From the NCBI GenBank assembly GCA_977006965.1, contig OZ345359.1, positions 3,038,001 to 3,102,000 on the forward strand: a DNA stretch of 64,000 bases, given 5' to 3'. A program made the translations under genes and the position numbers. The notes below the pieces were generated by a model. It saw nothing but the letters and a program-made list of their open reading frames with translations, ran no database searches and was not told where the DNA came from. This document shows, in pieces, positions 9,952 to 19,751 of this stretch (position 1 is its first letter; every line of letters begins with the position of its first letter). The DNA is from Phymatolithon calcareum. Its lineage: Eukaryota; Rhodophyta; Florideophyceae; Hapalidiales.

Positions 9952-11240
9952 GCGTTCACCACACTCGTCGGCTCTCGTCTCCGCGTAGCTTCTCGACTTT
10001 CGGTCCACAGAACCCGTCCTCCATCAGGTAGCCACGAGAACAGCACTCGTCAAAATCTACTCCTTTACTCCTTCCGTAGTACATTCTGCTTGCAGGTCTT
10101 TTCCTGCCACGCAACAACCCGCTTCGCCAAACTTCGTACCATGTCCACAAACCTCTTCTTCTCCTCCGCCAGTCTATCGCGGTGGTAACTTCTCTCCACC
10201 CCCTTGCCGCAATTTTCCTCTTAACTTCATCCACCTTCCTCGGTCCCCTCGCAACTCCCTCCACACCTCGCGGAACTCCGCACGGTAGAACCTTACCTGC
10301 ACTGCATCGTCCTGCACGACCCGCATCCATCTTGATTCCCCCCAACCACAAGCGCAGGTTACGAATGTGCGACTTGCGCTTCGTGCGCAACTTTGGCTTT
10401 GTGCCCATCACACGCTCGAAATGAACCTTCATCATCCGCAGATACTGTACCCGCGTCCCGCGTCCTGCGCGCTCTGCGCTCCCGCGACGGCGCGAGCAGG
10501 CGCCACATGCGCGCATTGGCGGCCAAATAGGATGCCACCTTGCAGTTGAGCCGGTTGCCGAGCTGCGAACGCACATCCACAGTCCCCCGAGCGCCATAAA
10601 ACGCAGCAACTCCGCGCGCGTCGCCTCCTACGAACATTTATCCACCGTCCGAACGTATGCGCCGTCTCGCGAGAAGTGCGTCTCATGATTCAGCGCGTTG
10701 CCCCTCCCGCGCACGCGCAGCACGTCCTTCAATACATTTTCCGCATCGTCTCGCAGTTGACGAGTGAGCGTTTGTCGAATGCACGCAACCTCCTGCCGAC
10801 ACACACGGACCGGGAAGTACGGTCGCGCGAACGAGTGGTCACCACGCCACGACGGCGACCGGCAGACGCTTGGACAGAGATCGGCTTGCGGTGAACGCGC
10901 AGGAAGTTCGAGCAGCGGCGGAACTTGTGCAGGGCGTTGAATTCGCCGCGACCGCAGTAGGCGGCGCGGCTGCAGTCGAAGGAATAACGGTGGTCGGATT
11001 TGTGGAACCAGCCGAGGGAGGAAAAGGAGAAAGAGCGAGAAGCGCCAGGCAGACTTCATCGCCGCGAACGCGGAGCGTTCCGTGGCGCCCGACGTTTGCC
11101 GGACTATAGGGCATGGCGGACGGCGAATGCCTATGTTGACGAAATAGAAGGCAATTCGCCGCTGGGGACCGTCAACATGACGAATGGTGCCCGCAGACTG
11201 CTGTGGGGCGGTAGCCTCCGCTTGCAGGCTGGCGGCGACA
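9952..11240. repeat. Segmental duplication, copy 2
   Basis: Direct-orientation partner of 6,605-7,890, with the same anchors and the same internal decayed gene. Homology fades near 11,240, after CAACATGACGAATGG at about 11,175. Confidence 0.8.
10065..11059 (-). pseudogene. Decayed gene for a basic helical protein, copy 2
   Basis: This is the second copy of the gene seen at 6,717-7,715. The ATG at 11,059-11,057 begins MKSAWRFSLFLLFLPRL, giving the same MKSAWR start as copy 1 followed by a hydrophobic stretch. One minus-strand frame runs from there to a stop at 10,628. It includes SVCRSPSWRGDHSFARPYF and then RQLRDDAENVLKDVLRVRGR, which reads without a stop where copy 1 has TGA. The match then changes frame (10,609 down to 9,956: KPKLRTKRKSHIRNLRLWLG, later KVDEVKRKIAARG). 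Yet another frame reads VERSYHRDRLAEEKKRFVDM and continues to TAA at 10,067-10,065. At least three frame changes show it is not functional as one reading frame. The family is unrecognised. Confidence 0.6.
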
Positions 11241-12216
11241 GAGGGCGACGCGTAATTCGGATCAGGCGGAAAAACTTAGAGCATCTTATCATAAGAGAGG
11301 GCGTTGTGCCGTTTGGAGGTCCACAGCATTACCCTCAGGACAATACAGAAGTGGATCCTTGCACGTTTAGCCATGACGAAAGAAAATAATTCAAACAAAT
11401 AGCGGAAACTCATAACTGATTAAAGAATAAAAAAGTGTTGGCAATATTACAGTTTGCATCAATCTGGGAGTCGATACTGCCAGAGTGGCAGGATGCAGAG
11501 CGTTAAGGGAGTGGACAACCCCCGCCCTTTTCGTTCTCAGCACACAGTGCATACAGTATCATAGATTGTCATGATGACATACATATTTCAAAAAGTAGTT
11601 TATTCCAACGTTAACCCACGTGCATGGAGCATGCAATTTTTCGCATACAGTAAAAGGAAAATGTACCTCCGTAAAATTTGTTGTCTGGCTCAAAAACGTT
11701 TTGATGCAGTTCGAATTGAAACTGCTGTGCAGTGCCGTATTGCACTACAGTACTGGTGTACGTTCTATTTGTTTCTCAAAATGTCTTCATAGACAGCTTC
11801 AACGAGCTTAGTTGCCTCGAATGTTCGACTGTTAGAGTTCTTTAAACTTCTCCTGCCGAGTTCTCGCCAGTACTATAACTTTATCAGCGAACGGACACGA
11901 ATTATGGTAGAAATGACAAAGGTATTCAAAGATTCGGTGCAATAAATAAGCTCGATCAAGCGGTCCGAGCTGAAGCAGGTGACCTGTTTCACATACAGTG
12001 CAGAAATGCGCAGAAGCAGAGCGTTTCAATAATGTTTCATTCTACATGCCATCGCGCACTGGACAGTATGAAATAGCATGAATTTCGCACAACAGCACCC
12101 CCGCAGCAAACGCGTAGTCAAGCTTTGTCTCACCGTTCACAACGCAGTCGTCGACCTCTTCCTGCACCATCACTTCGTCAGCATCAGCTTCACCCAGCAG
12201 TCTAATCCACTTCGAC
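11241..12216. other. Upstream region of the NB-ARC gene
   Basis: No convincing plus-strand gene is present. TACAGTA-like words occur near 11,547, 11,648 and 11,748 (TACAGTACTGG). No clear TATA box or other core promoter could be fixed. An in-frame TAG at 12,115-12,117 closes the NB-ARC frame on the 5' side. Confidence 0.4.
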
Positions 12217-12260
12217 ATGGCGGCTGCCATGGCGACCGCCCGGTTGACACTCGCCGTCAT
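12042..12260 (-). CDS. Small antisense open frame across the NB-ARC start
   Basis: The frame has three in-frame ATGs (12,260, 12,230 and 12,218) and runs 72 codons to a TAG. The part from the third ATG is acidic and protein-like (SKWIRLLGEADADEVMVQEE, then LDYAFAAGVLLCEIHAISY). It overlaps the first codons of the NB-ARC gene on the other strand, so part of its openness may be a shadow of that gene. I recognise no family. It could be an overlapping small gene or chance. Confidence 0.18.
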   Translation of the reverse strand: MTASVNRAVAMAAAMSKWIRLLGEADADEVMVQEEVDDCVVNGETKLDYAFAAGVLLCEIHAISYCPVRDGM

Positions 12261-14109
12261 TAGTCAAGCTCGCACTATCATTATGAGCCTCAAGAACCGC
12301 ATCTTCATCTTCTTCGAAAACCCGGAAACGTATCGAATCCTCACCGGAAAACTCGAATGTCTAACGGTGCAGGTCGAGACAGTGGAGGAATTGCTGCGGA
12401 AGTGCCCCGGTACAACCCCTGATAAAGTTGCTGCCCACGTCAAGGCCACTATGGAGTCTGTTCACGGCACGCTCGAACGCTCGAACGCAAACGTGGAGAA
12501 AGCTTGCTCGAACCCGTTCACAGGGGCCGGCAGTAGCTCAAGTGCTAAGGCCGAGTCCATTATGCGTCAAACATTCCGCGCCAACGCCATAAGGAAGGCG
12601 ATGAACGGACTCCAAGTCCCATTACAAGAAGCGTCTCTACTGCTCTCGACCTTGATTTCAACGCTCACAACAGTTCTTATAGCTCAAGACGTCGTCGAAC
12701 CAAAGCTCGATAGCTTGCTAATCCCCGGCAACGTTGAAGTGTATCGCGCGGCGGCAAGTACACCGGGACTTCCCGATGGTACTCACCTCAACTTCAACGC
12801 AAAAGATGCGCAGGGAAACCCCTGCACACCGGAGGCGATGCTGAAGGCATCCATTCTTGCTGCAGATTCAACATCCACCGTCACTGCGGCGGCAGGAACT
12901 ATTACCAGTGCTCATGGCGTTGTTGGGATGGCAGGAGTCGGCAAAACGATAGCGCTGCAAGCGCTATCGTTCGACAAAGATATTCAGGCACGTTTCCATG
13001 ATGGAATCCATTACTTTGCCCTTGGTCAAGGTGCCTCTTTGTCGACGGCAATAGATGCCATTGCTAAAATCATGCGGTTAACAGGGGCATCGACATCCGT
13101 CTCCGCAGTGGAACGCTCCTCGTTGCTTCAAGATGCTGTGGATTATGCGGTAGCGTGGTTCAGAGGCAAAATCTGCCTCTTTCTTGTCGACGATCTGTGG
13201 CCTACAACAAAAAGCGAGACCGGGTTCTTGCACGATCTTCGTCAAATCTTAAGGTCCTGCCCACAGAGTCGCATGGCCACTACCACCCGAGGTAGAGCTA
13301 TTGCAAACGCTGCTGGACGCAAGGTTGACTTTTCTGCTAGGGAACCACTCGGAGCCGTGTCTGTCAGCATATTCATGATGCATGCGACGAACAAAGCGCC
13401 TCAAGAGCCGACGGGTGACATGAGAAGGAGTATCGCGAGAATCCTTACGATTTGTGCAGGACTGCCTATCGCTTTGGCAGTGTGTGGAAGCACAGTGGCT
13501 TTATTGGCAGAAGAGCAAAGGACTTTCGAAGGTGCATGCGACGCATACGCTGCGCAGCTGGAGAGAAAGAGAACCGAAGTTGGAGAAATGCAAAACCCGG
13601 GAGGATCGAGCTTGAACTCCGGAATCATCCTCAGTCTGGCAATCCTAGAAGCTGAATTCGTGCAACTGAAGTCAAGAAATGATGTGGAGCTTGAGTCTAC
13701 GATGGATGATCTATACAGTAGGCTTTGCTTGCTGAGACACCAGGCCCAGGTCCCAGTTTCTGTTCTGAGTTGCATTTGGCAGGTCGACAACGATTTTGGA
13801 TTGGAAATTGCACGGCTCCTCAACAAGATGAGTCTATGCAAGCTTCGTTTTGTTGGAAACGAAGGCAGTATCATGCTTCATGATTTGCAGCTAGACTTTT
13901 GTAAGCGACAGGCGGAGGCGAAGAAGACAAGTTCCTCGTGGCATGGGCTCAGTGGATATACGCAACAATTGTCGAATGAGAAAGGCGATTCCTTCGAGCA
14001 TGCACTGCTGGCGCACGCACTGATGTCGTGGCGGTCCGTCCTCGACGACAAGTACAGTAGGCGGCTCTCATTTTCGTACAAAAACGGAAAATTAAAATTA
14101 TTTTTATGA
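12217..14109 (+). CDS. NB-ARC domain protein (STAND NTPase), NLR-like, without a C-terminal repeat domain
   Basis: This intronless 630-codon gene is the only convincing intact gene here. The NB-ARC motifs are all visible and in order: P-loop GMAGVGKT (residues 237-244), Walker B ICLFLVDDLW (319-328), an RNBS-B-like SRMATTTRGR (351-360), GLPL box CAGLPIALAVCG (413-424) and an MHD-like LHDLQLDFC (554-562). Residues 1-230 are mostly helical with no recognised TIR, CC or death fold. After the MHD region only about 70 residues follow, and no LRR, WD40 or TPR repeats are seen, so the sensor domain is missing or lost; the last ten residues (YKNGKLKLFL) look like read-through. Known family role: ATP/ADP-switched signalling in immunity or cell death, in the cytoplasm. 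The start is the first ATG after an in-frame TAG at 12,115; a second ATG lies four codons on. It may be a truncated NLR or a naturally short STAND protein. Confidence 0.88.
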   Translation: MAAAMATARLTLAVISQARTIIMSLKNRIFIFFENPETYRILTGKLECLTVQVETVEELLRKCPGTTPDKVAAHVKATMESVHGTLERSNANVEKACSNPFTGAGSSSSAKAESIMRQTFRANAIRKAMNGLQVPLQEASLLLSTLISTLTTVLIAQDVVEPKLDSLLIPGNVEVYRAAASTPGLPDGTHLNFNAKDAQGNPCTPEAMLKASILAADSTSTVTAAAGTITSAHGVVGMAGVGKTIALQALSFDKDIQARFHDGIHYFALGQGASLSTAIDAIAKIMRLTGASTSVSAVERSSLLQDAVDYAVAWFRGKICLFLVDDLWPTTKSETGFLHDLRQILRSCPQSRMATTTRGRAIANAAGRKVDFSAREPLGAVSVSIFMMHATNKAPQEPTGDMRRSIARILTICAGLPIALAVCGSTVALLAEEQRTFEGACDAYAAQLERKRTEVGEMQNPGGSSLNSGIILSLAILEAEFVQLKSRNDVELESTMDDLYSRLCLLRHQAQVPVSVLSCIWQVDNDFGLEIARLLNKMSLCKLRFVGNEGSIMLHDLQLDFCKRQAEAKKTSSSWHGLSGYTQQLSNEKGDSFEHALLAHALMSWRSVLDDKYSRRLSFSYKNGKLKLFL

Positions 14110-16379
14110 TCCAAAGGGCCGCTTCAGTCCGAATCGCGCGTAAGGCAGCGAACAGCGTAAGGAACTCTTTTGTACACCACTGTCCGTTTCCCATGAGGAC
14201 TCGAGCGAAATTTCTTTCTCTGCGGAAGCTTGACATTAGAGGTTTTGGAGTTTTGCAGCCCGCTTTTTTGTTCACCACCCACCCACCCTTAATAGTCTTT
14301 TGTAGTAGTGGTCAAGCTATGGCACGGCTATAACTACGACAATCCGGTTCTTCGGCAAGCGGTGCTTGTGCGGGAGGAGGTTCCTAAGAGATACAGGACG
14401 GTGTCCGGAAAGTGTAGTAAGTAAGGAGAAGCGCGACACAGCTCGGAGTCTCTGGGGAGGTAGACGGTTGGGCGGTGTTAAAGAAAAGCTAAGTGGTCAT
14501 AATTTCAGTTTTATGTTTCCAATAAAACCGCAGATATTATTCAAGTCTGTCAAAAGCAGGCAGTCTCGAAGCCTGCATCGCTTTCACACATTTTCTCCTT
14601 TGTGAGGGTTATTGTGGGCTTTCTCAGGATGCTGTTGAATGTTTTAAATGCCCATGATCCTTGACTGCCGATTTCTTTTATCAAAATCGGCGGAATTTTT
14701 GAAAGGGACCTATAATAAATCTTGCGCAGAGAATTCTGTGCCTGCTTTCTGTCATCCTCGGTGCTTGGCGCGGAAGACCATATCTGCCTCAGCCTCGATT
14801 GTCTCTGCCAAAACCTCTGAATTCTTCGTGCTCTCTTTGAGAGTAGGTGCTATCGGCGGAACTTCCATTGCTCTATTCGACATTGCTTCATTTATCTTCT
14901 CCGGTGCCGCCCTGTCCACTTTCCAAACAGAATCATTGCGATATCAATCGAACTTTCACTTCTCTCTCAATACTTGGCTTTTTTCCTGTGTTATATGTGG
15001 ACGTACTCGTATACTAGCCGGATGATTGCTTTTAAAAGCCTGATCCATTTTTCTGTGGATAGATCCTTCCTTGTCATGTCTACTGTGGCGCTTGATGAGT
15101 ACTGTCTCTTTATGTTATGTCCAAAGACAGCACGACGGTAGTTGCATGAAGGCGCTACTTTTCTCGCGACTAAGCCCCACTTCGAATTGCTAAGTAGAGA
15201 CTCGGGAACGGGTGAATGGCCTAAAATCACCCCACATTCAAGGAATTTGATGGAGACTAAGGAGCAGGGGTGGCACCAATTTCACTGTTACAGAATGGTC
15301 TTCGCTCCCCAATAGATCAGTTTTGCTTGCCCACTTTCTTGAATTGAAACATATAGTGCAATCGAGCTACGGCTTGCGATAAGAACAGCAATATGACATT
15401 GGACTACAAGGAGCATCTACTCATTTGTGAATGAGTTCATTGAAGCGGCGTTAGGACATTCAAACAACTTGATATGTGTACAACAATGCTGTAATGCGTC
15501 ATACAGCATACGTGATGAGTCCACGCTCATATCCTAAATGGTCAACCCCCTCGAATTGCATTAATTGAGGCTTATCGGACACAGCAAAATAAATTTATGG
15601 TTCTCACCCATTGCAATACTTCGGGGATTTTTTCTCATCCTTCTTCGCTGACATGCGTCCGAGCCGAGAAGGTTTGAAGTGATTTAGTGCACCGCGTGCG
15701 AAGCTACAAGCAGAGTATCGCTTTTTGTCTCTACATATGCCTATTCGTTTAGACTATGTAGAGGGCTCGCTTGTTCGGCTACGCATCTCATTTCATGCTG
15801 TAAGCATTCCTCATCGCAATACCTAGACATGTTCATTTTCCTCTTCCCCAACACGCGAGAAATGGAAAAGGTTTCAGGCAGTTGCTTCGTGGACTAAAAC
15901 CTTCCTTTCCTGACCAAAACGCAACATTTCGGGCTACAAGTGCTTTACTCTTGCTTTGCAACCTGGTCGCATATAATTGCTAGGACCTTAAGAATGCTTG
16001 AAATGGAAATGAGAATAGTGTTTATGCTCGTTAAATGCAGGAAATAGTCGAAAGGTGGTTTCCGATACCTGATATGGACTATTTTACAATCATTCTTACG
16101 AAAAATCTGCGGAAATATATTCAAAAAGTAGGATGTTCAACTCGGTCCACATCTGTCCACAAATGGATATGTAGTGTGAGAGGGTTATACAACGCGTACA
16201 CTCTGCTCCTTTCAAAATTCCGTATCGTGAAGTCGACAATTCGCCAAAAGTACCTTTTAGCACGTCATTGTAAGTTCTCTGTATTCGGATGACCTTCTCT
16301 TATTCCTCTTAAGTGCATCTCATTCCAGAGGCCAGTCGTGATTAGTGAACAAGTCATTCGTCCCTTTCTCCGCGAATTC
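14110..16379. other. Gene-poor stretch downstream of the NB-ARC gene
   Basis: No plus-strand continuation of the NB-ARC protein (for example leucine-rich repeats) could be recognised after its stop. Short minus-strand pieces look like decayed coding sequence, the best being 14,559-14,928. Bases 15.3-16.4 kb show nothing I can name. Confidence 0.4.
14559..14928 (-). pseudogene. Decayed coding segment, possibly from a retrotransposon polyprotein
   Basis: From 14,928 downward one frame reads APEKINEAMSNRAMEVPPIA and NSEVLAETIEAEADMVFRAK, ending in TGA at 14,754-14,752. A second frame overlaps it by two bases and carries on with DDRKQAQNSLRKIYYRSLSK and WAFKTFNSILRKPTITL to about 14,559. Both pieces are charged, helical and strongly protein-like, and a single frameshift would join them. 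The style resembles the region ahead of the reverse transcriptase in LINE ORF2 proteins. It lies on the same strand as the RT remnant at 16.4-17.1 kb but on the wrong side of it, so it is probably a separate fragment. The family assignment is a guess. Confidence 0.35.
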
Positions 16380-17110
16380 TCACGCTTCTGGATTATCAAT
16401 TGCCTCAACTCCTTTCTTCCGTTGTTCTTTTCTGTGCAGTAATCTGCATTTCACGTTTCCACAGGTAAAATCCTTTTCTTCACCCGTGATATTGATCACA
16501 ACAGACATTCTACTCGCACTTCATTTCCTACCGCATCTAGCCATTCTTCTAGCTTCCGTCCGCTCGAAGGAAACGTTCAGCATGGATTGGAATTCTACAT
16601 CGGTTGCTGAGAGGAAGTTGACGTCTTTGGTCGGCGTTTTGAGTCTGCTGCATATCGTACACGTGAAGCGACTACTAGGACAACTCTCCCATAGTGCAGA
16701 TCAGTTGAGACCAGTGCTTTCTTGACGTGCTTGCATCTCATCCTGTCAGAGCGGTTGGGCTCTCTCATTGTCGCGTTCAGTTTCATTTCCCGACGTGTAG
16801 CATTGAACGCAAGTTATCTTCATTCAGAAAGCTCACCTTCGGGATTATTTTCTATGCCGCTTTTAGATCGACGACGGTAACTATTTTCTGGCCTTTCATA
16901 ATTGCTGTGCTCTGACATAGTAGGATCAATTCTGTGGCCATCTTTGGCTCGAAGCAAAATTGTGTTTCGATGAACCTGTGCCATGTCACTGGCAATCTGA
17001 AACTGCAGTGTATGTCTCTTGTTGTTGAACAAGACTGTGGCTTGCAATGCGAGCTCGGCAAACGGCGAAACAAGAAGGCTAAGAAAGACAACGACAGCAC
17101 AAGACTTAGG
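16380..17110 (-). pseudogene. LINE-type reverse-transcriptase remnant, second family member
   Basis: Read down the minus strand, the pieces follow the order of a LINE RT. ETQFCFEPKMATELILLCQS matches the QFGF-type motif. It is followed by KIVTVVDLKAA, then a TAG (16,854-16,852) where the usual Tyr of DLKAAYD would stand, then KIIPKVSFLNEDNLRSMLHV. After frameshifts comes RYAADS, the remnant of the catalytic YADD motif, and then TDVEFQSMLNVSFERTEARR, which parallels ELQKMLNECFEWTQ in the remnant at 2.5 kb. A last weak match near 16,480 resembles the LGTTI thumb block. It has several stops and frameshifts and an altered active site, so it is dead. It shares ancestry with, but is clearly diverged from, the element at 2,501-3,626. 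Confidence 0.65.
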
Positions 17111-17175
17111 GCAGATCCTATAGAACGACCACATCGGATGGCCACCCGCAAGTGTCAGCTCGTTATAACGGACAG

Positions 17176-17371
17176 ACCCGACAGTCTAAATAATCACAGG
17201 ACAGGAGGCGCCAAGAGATCGCCAAGTTGGGTCACTGACTCGCACGTGCGTATCGCGGTAGCCGTTGGACCAGACAGTGATAGGCCGAAGATCACAGGAG
17301 AGGAGGCCCGAGAGATCGCCAAGTTGGGTCACTGGCTCGCACGTGCGTATCGAGGTAGCCGTTAGACCTAA
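17176..17371. repeat. Tandem duplication, about 97 bp x 2
   Basis: ATCACAGGA starts at 17,193 and again at 17,291. GCCAAGTTGGGTCACTG follows in each copy, at 17,221 and 17,318. The copies then share CTCGCACGTGCGTATCG and GGTAGCCGTT. They differ by a handful of substitutions and one indel. No gene is evident in it. Confidence 0.85.
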
Positions 17372-19564
17372 CAGTGATAGTATAGTGTCGGTATTCGTGT
17401 GGTGTACTCTGCAACCCCCAGCCAGTAAGTTGGGAATCCGATAGTTTATACGGCAGCGCTTATCGCAGCGAGTAATGGATCGCATCTCAAGCAAGTCACA
17501 ATTGGCGAGAGCGAGTGCTGACTACTTTGCCGACCCTGAGAGTGCAAGAAACCGACGTTCTTGCCGGATGAGCTTCCTTTAAAGCACTGCTCTATACCTC
17601 CCTCATATATGGCAGCCGTAGTATTGGCTTATCGGAAATGTCAAATCTCATGGCAAGGCGCCTGGTTTCAAAACAAGAAAAAACGAGATTGGACATCGCG
17701 ATAGACACAATCCAAAAACTTTGCCCAAAAAAACAGAAACGTCAGCAAGAACATATAGCGCTATGAAAAGTCTCTCAGGTGCTAATTTGACAACGAGAGC
17801 TTCAATTAAACCCAGTTCCAGTTCCAGTTCCGTAGTATTGGCCTCCAGTTCCAAAGATTCGATGGGCGACCTTTTCGAGTTTCGGAGATATCCTTGTCAT
17901 GGAATTTCCTAATAGAGATTTTCGCTCCAAGGATTTGCACTCTCCATTTCGAAGAAATTTCATGCCCCACACCACGTTTCCGAGCTCGAAAAAGTTGTCT
18001 TCAAATCCTTTTCCATAAAACTAGTAGCATATGATTTTTCGACTGGCTGCCCTTCCAAACTTTTGGTTCTCAGTTTCCTCGCCTTAGCGTTTTGTCTCGC
18101 TAACCACTGATAGGGAGTTTTTCAATCCGTTCGAGACCGACAGTCGAGTGGAAGTACCGTTATCTGCAAGCAATATCGACCGACTGTGATACAAGAATTC
18201 TACTGACGCGGATCAGTGACGATGTGAAAGGCACTGTGCCGCGCGCTGACACTTCGCATACCTTGTGAGAATGCAGCTAAACCGTCATATGTAGATGGAG
18301 TGACGTAGAGACTCCATATTCCCTATTCTCGAGGAAGCCACCATCACCAACTTTACCAACCACAAACCAAACCCCAAGGATATCGAAAGATAAACTTACT
18401 CTTTCGGCGAAAGTCAGAAACGCATTCGCACTACCGAGCAACCATCCATTGCGTATCATTGGACTGGACCACTCCTGCCGAAGTCACTATATCCCTACGG
18501 AGTTTCTGACCCAACAGAATTAGCGCACCTTGCCGAAGTCCCTACATCCCATCGAAGTTTCTGACGAAGAGAGTAGAAAGATATCTTCCCGAAGGCACTA
18601 CATTCTTGGAGTTTCTGCCTATCCAAGTTGTACGGATGTGCGGCATCTGCCGTCGTATCATTTGAGAGCTGAACCCGTCATTCAGTTCCTGGACACTCAG
18701 GACAATTTCCAATTGCTTTTACCGCGCTGCATGCTGAGATCACGTCAATGTAAAAGTCTCACTAGAAGATACACACACTTCTGCCCAAGCGTGAAGCGAA
18801 CTTAAAAGGCAAGCGAGTGCAATATTTTGCTTTTAGGGATATAAAAGAAATTCATAAGGTTATTTCTGCTTCGCTGTTATTTCGAACTACACTTTAAGTT
18901 ACGGACTAAGAACCATGCTTACCAACTTGAATCCACTTTAGAAAGGTCATTCACCGTCTCAGTGCGTTCAATCAGCGCATTATTTCCATGAGATCAGAGA
19001 GGAACTTCAGTGACATCATCCCGATTGCACCCTTCCTGTAGAGCAAACGCAGGATCTACCCTCTACAATGCATTCTCCACGCTGCTGTGTAATATCTTCT
19101 CTAATATTGATGCTTCCCCGCCGACTGGACCGCTCTGTGACCTGGACGAAGTCATTGACCCGCGTTGTGACACACAAACACAGCGAAGTCGTGGCACAGA
19201 ATAGTGTCAAGATATACACAAACAAGGTCAGGATTGGACGAAGCTCTTCCATCATCACCGTCATCGATCTAAGCAAGGGCCCTCTCGAGACGATGGGTCC
19301 CAAAAATTGCGCATATTGTCCTCATCGCACTTCTACACCCCCGTGGTAGGTGAAACAAAAGGGCGAACATTCAAACTGAGTATAGAACCAATCTCCAAAG
19401 AGAATGAGAAATTTTGCTGTAGACCTGCTCCAACGGCGAACACGTAGCAATTAAGACAGCTTGAAACAAGAGTCTCGGCGAATTTCCTGCAGAACGCAAA
19501 AAACAGATTTGGCGTCGCAATTCGCGACGAAAGCCAATTTAACAGACAGGTGTCAGGAACATTC
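17372..19564. other. Gene-free stretch
   Basis: No recognisable gene on either strand. A short run of CCAGTT hexamers lies near 17,811-17,835, and a 55-bp triplicate repeat at 18,476-18,620 is listed separately. Frames at 19,010-19,349 are open on both strands but show no domain. Confidence 0.4.
18476..18620. repeat. Degenerate 55-56 bp tandem repeat, three copies
   Basis: TGCCGAAGTCACTA, TGCCGAAGTCCCTA and TCCCGAAGGCACTA start at 18,476, 18,531 and 18,587. Each is followed about 18 bases later by a GAGTTTCTG-like block. The copies are old and diverged. They may once have encoded a repeated protein motif, but no frame stays open across all three. Confidence 0.7.
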
Positions 19565-19580
19565 TCTTGACAAACTTCGT
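19565..19580. repeat. Target-site duplication, left copy
   Basis: The 16-bp word TCTTGACAAACTTCGT is repeated exactly at 19,752-19,767 and brackets the SINE-like element. Confidence 0.85.
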
Positions 19581-19751
19581 AAGGAGACTAGAGGTTGGTT
19601 TTTGTAATCCACTGAATCATGTTACACCAACAAGAAAAGAAAACCCCTTCAAGACAGAATCTAGCCAAAATCTCTTGGCCTAAGGAAAGTTGCCCCGAGC
19701 GTCAGCAGATGCGTTGGTAACTTTTAAATAAATACCTACCTTTCTTCTTCT
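19581..19751 (+). mobile_element. SINE-like element, 171 bp, with 16-bp target-site duplication
   Basis: The element begins AAGGAGACTAGAGG and ends in a short CTT-repeat tail (TTTCTTCTTCTT). It is bracketed by exact 16-bp direct repeats. A diverged copy lies inverted at 6,314-6,482, so the unit is mobile. It encodes no protein. Small size, a simple-repeat tail and a long target-site duplication are the marks of a SINE copied by a LINE reverse transcriptase. I could not fix clear tRNA-type A and B boxes, so the class of the head is open. On the minus strand it appears to have split a basic coding-like segment (LLRHPWGRITKFVK). Confidence 0.75.

Noticed and set aside
10182-11389. Plus-strand frames across the second duplicated block
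   Set aside because: The shared protein-like blocks between the two copies lie on the minus strand. The plus frames are shadows of GC-rich sequence.
13401-13874. A 157-codon minus-strand frame inside the NB-ARC gene
   Set aside because: It is antisense to well-supported NB-ARC coding sequence (GLPL and MHD-like regions) and has no recognisable motif.
16345-16725. A 126-codon plus-strand frame
   Set aside because: It lies antisense to the reverse-transcriptase remnant, which explains the conserved-looking composition better.
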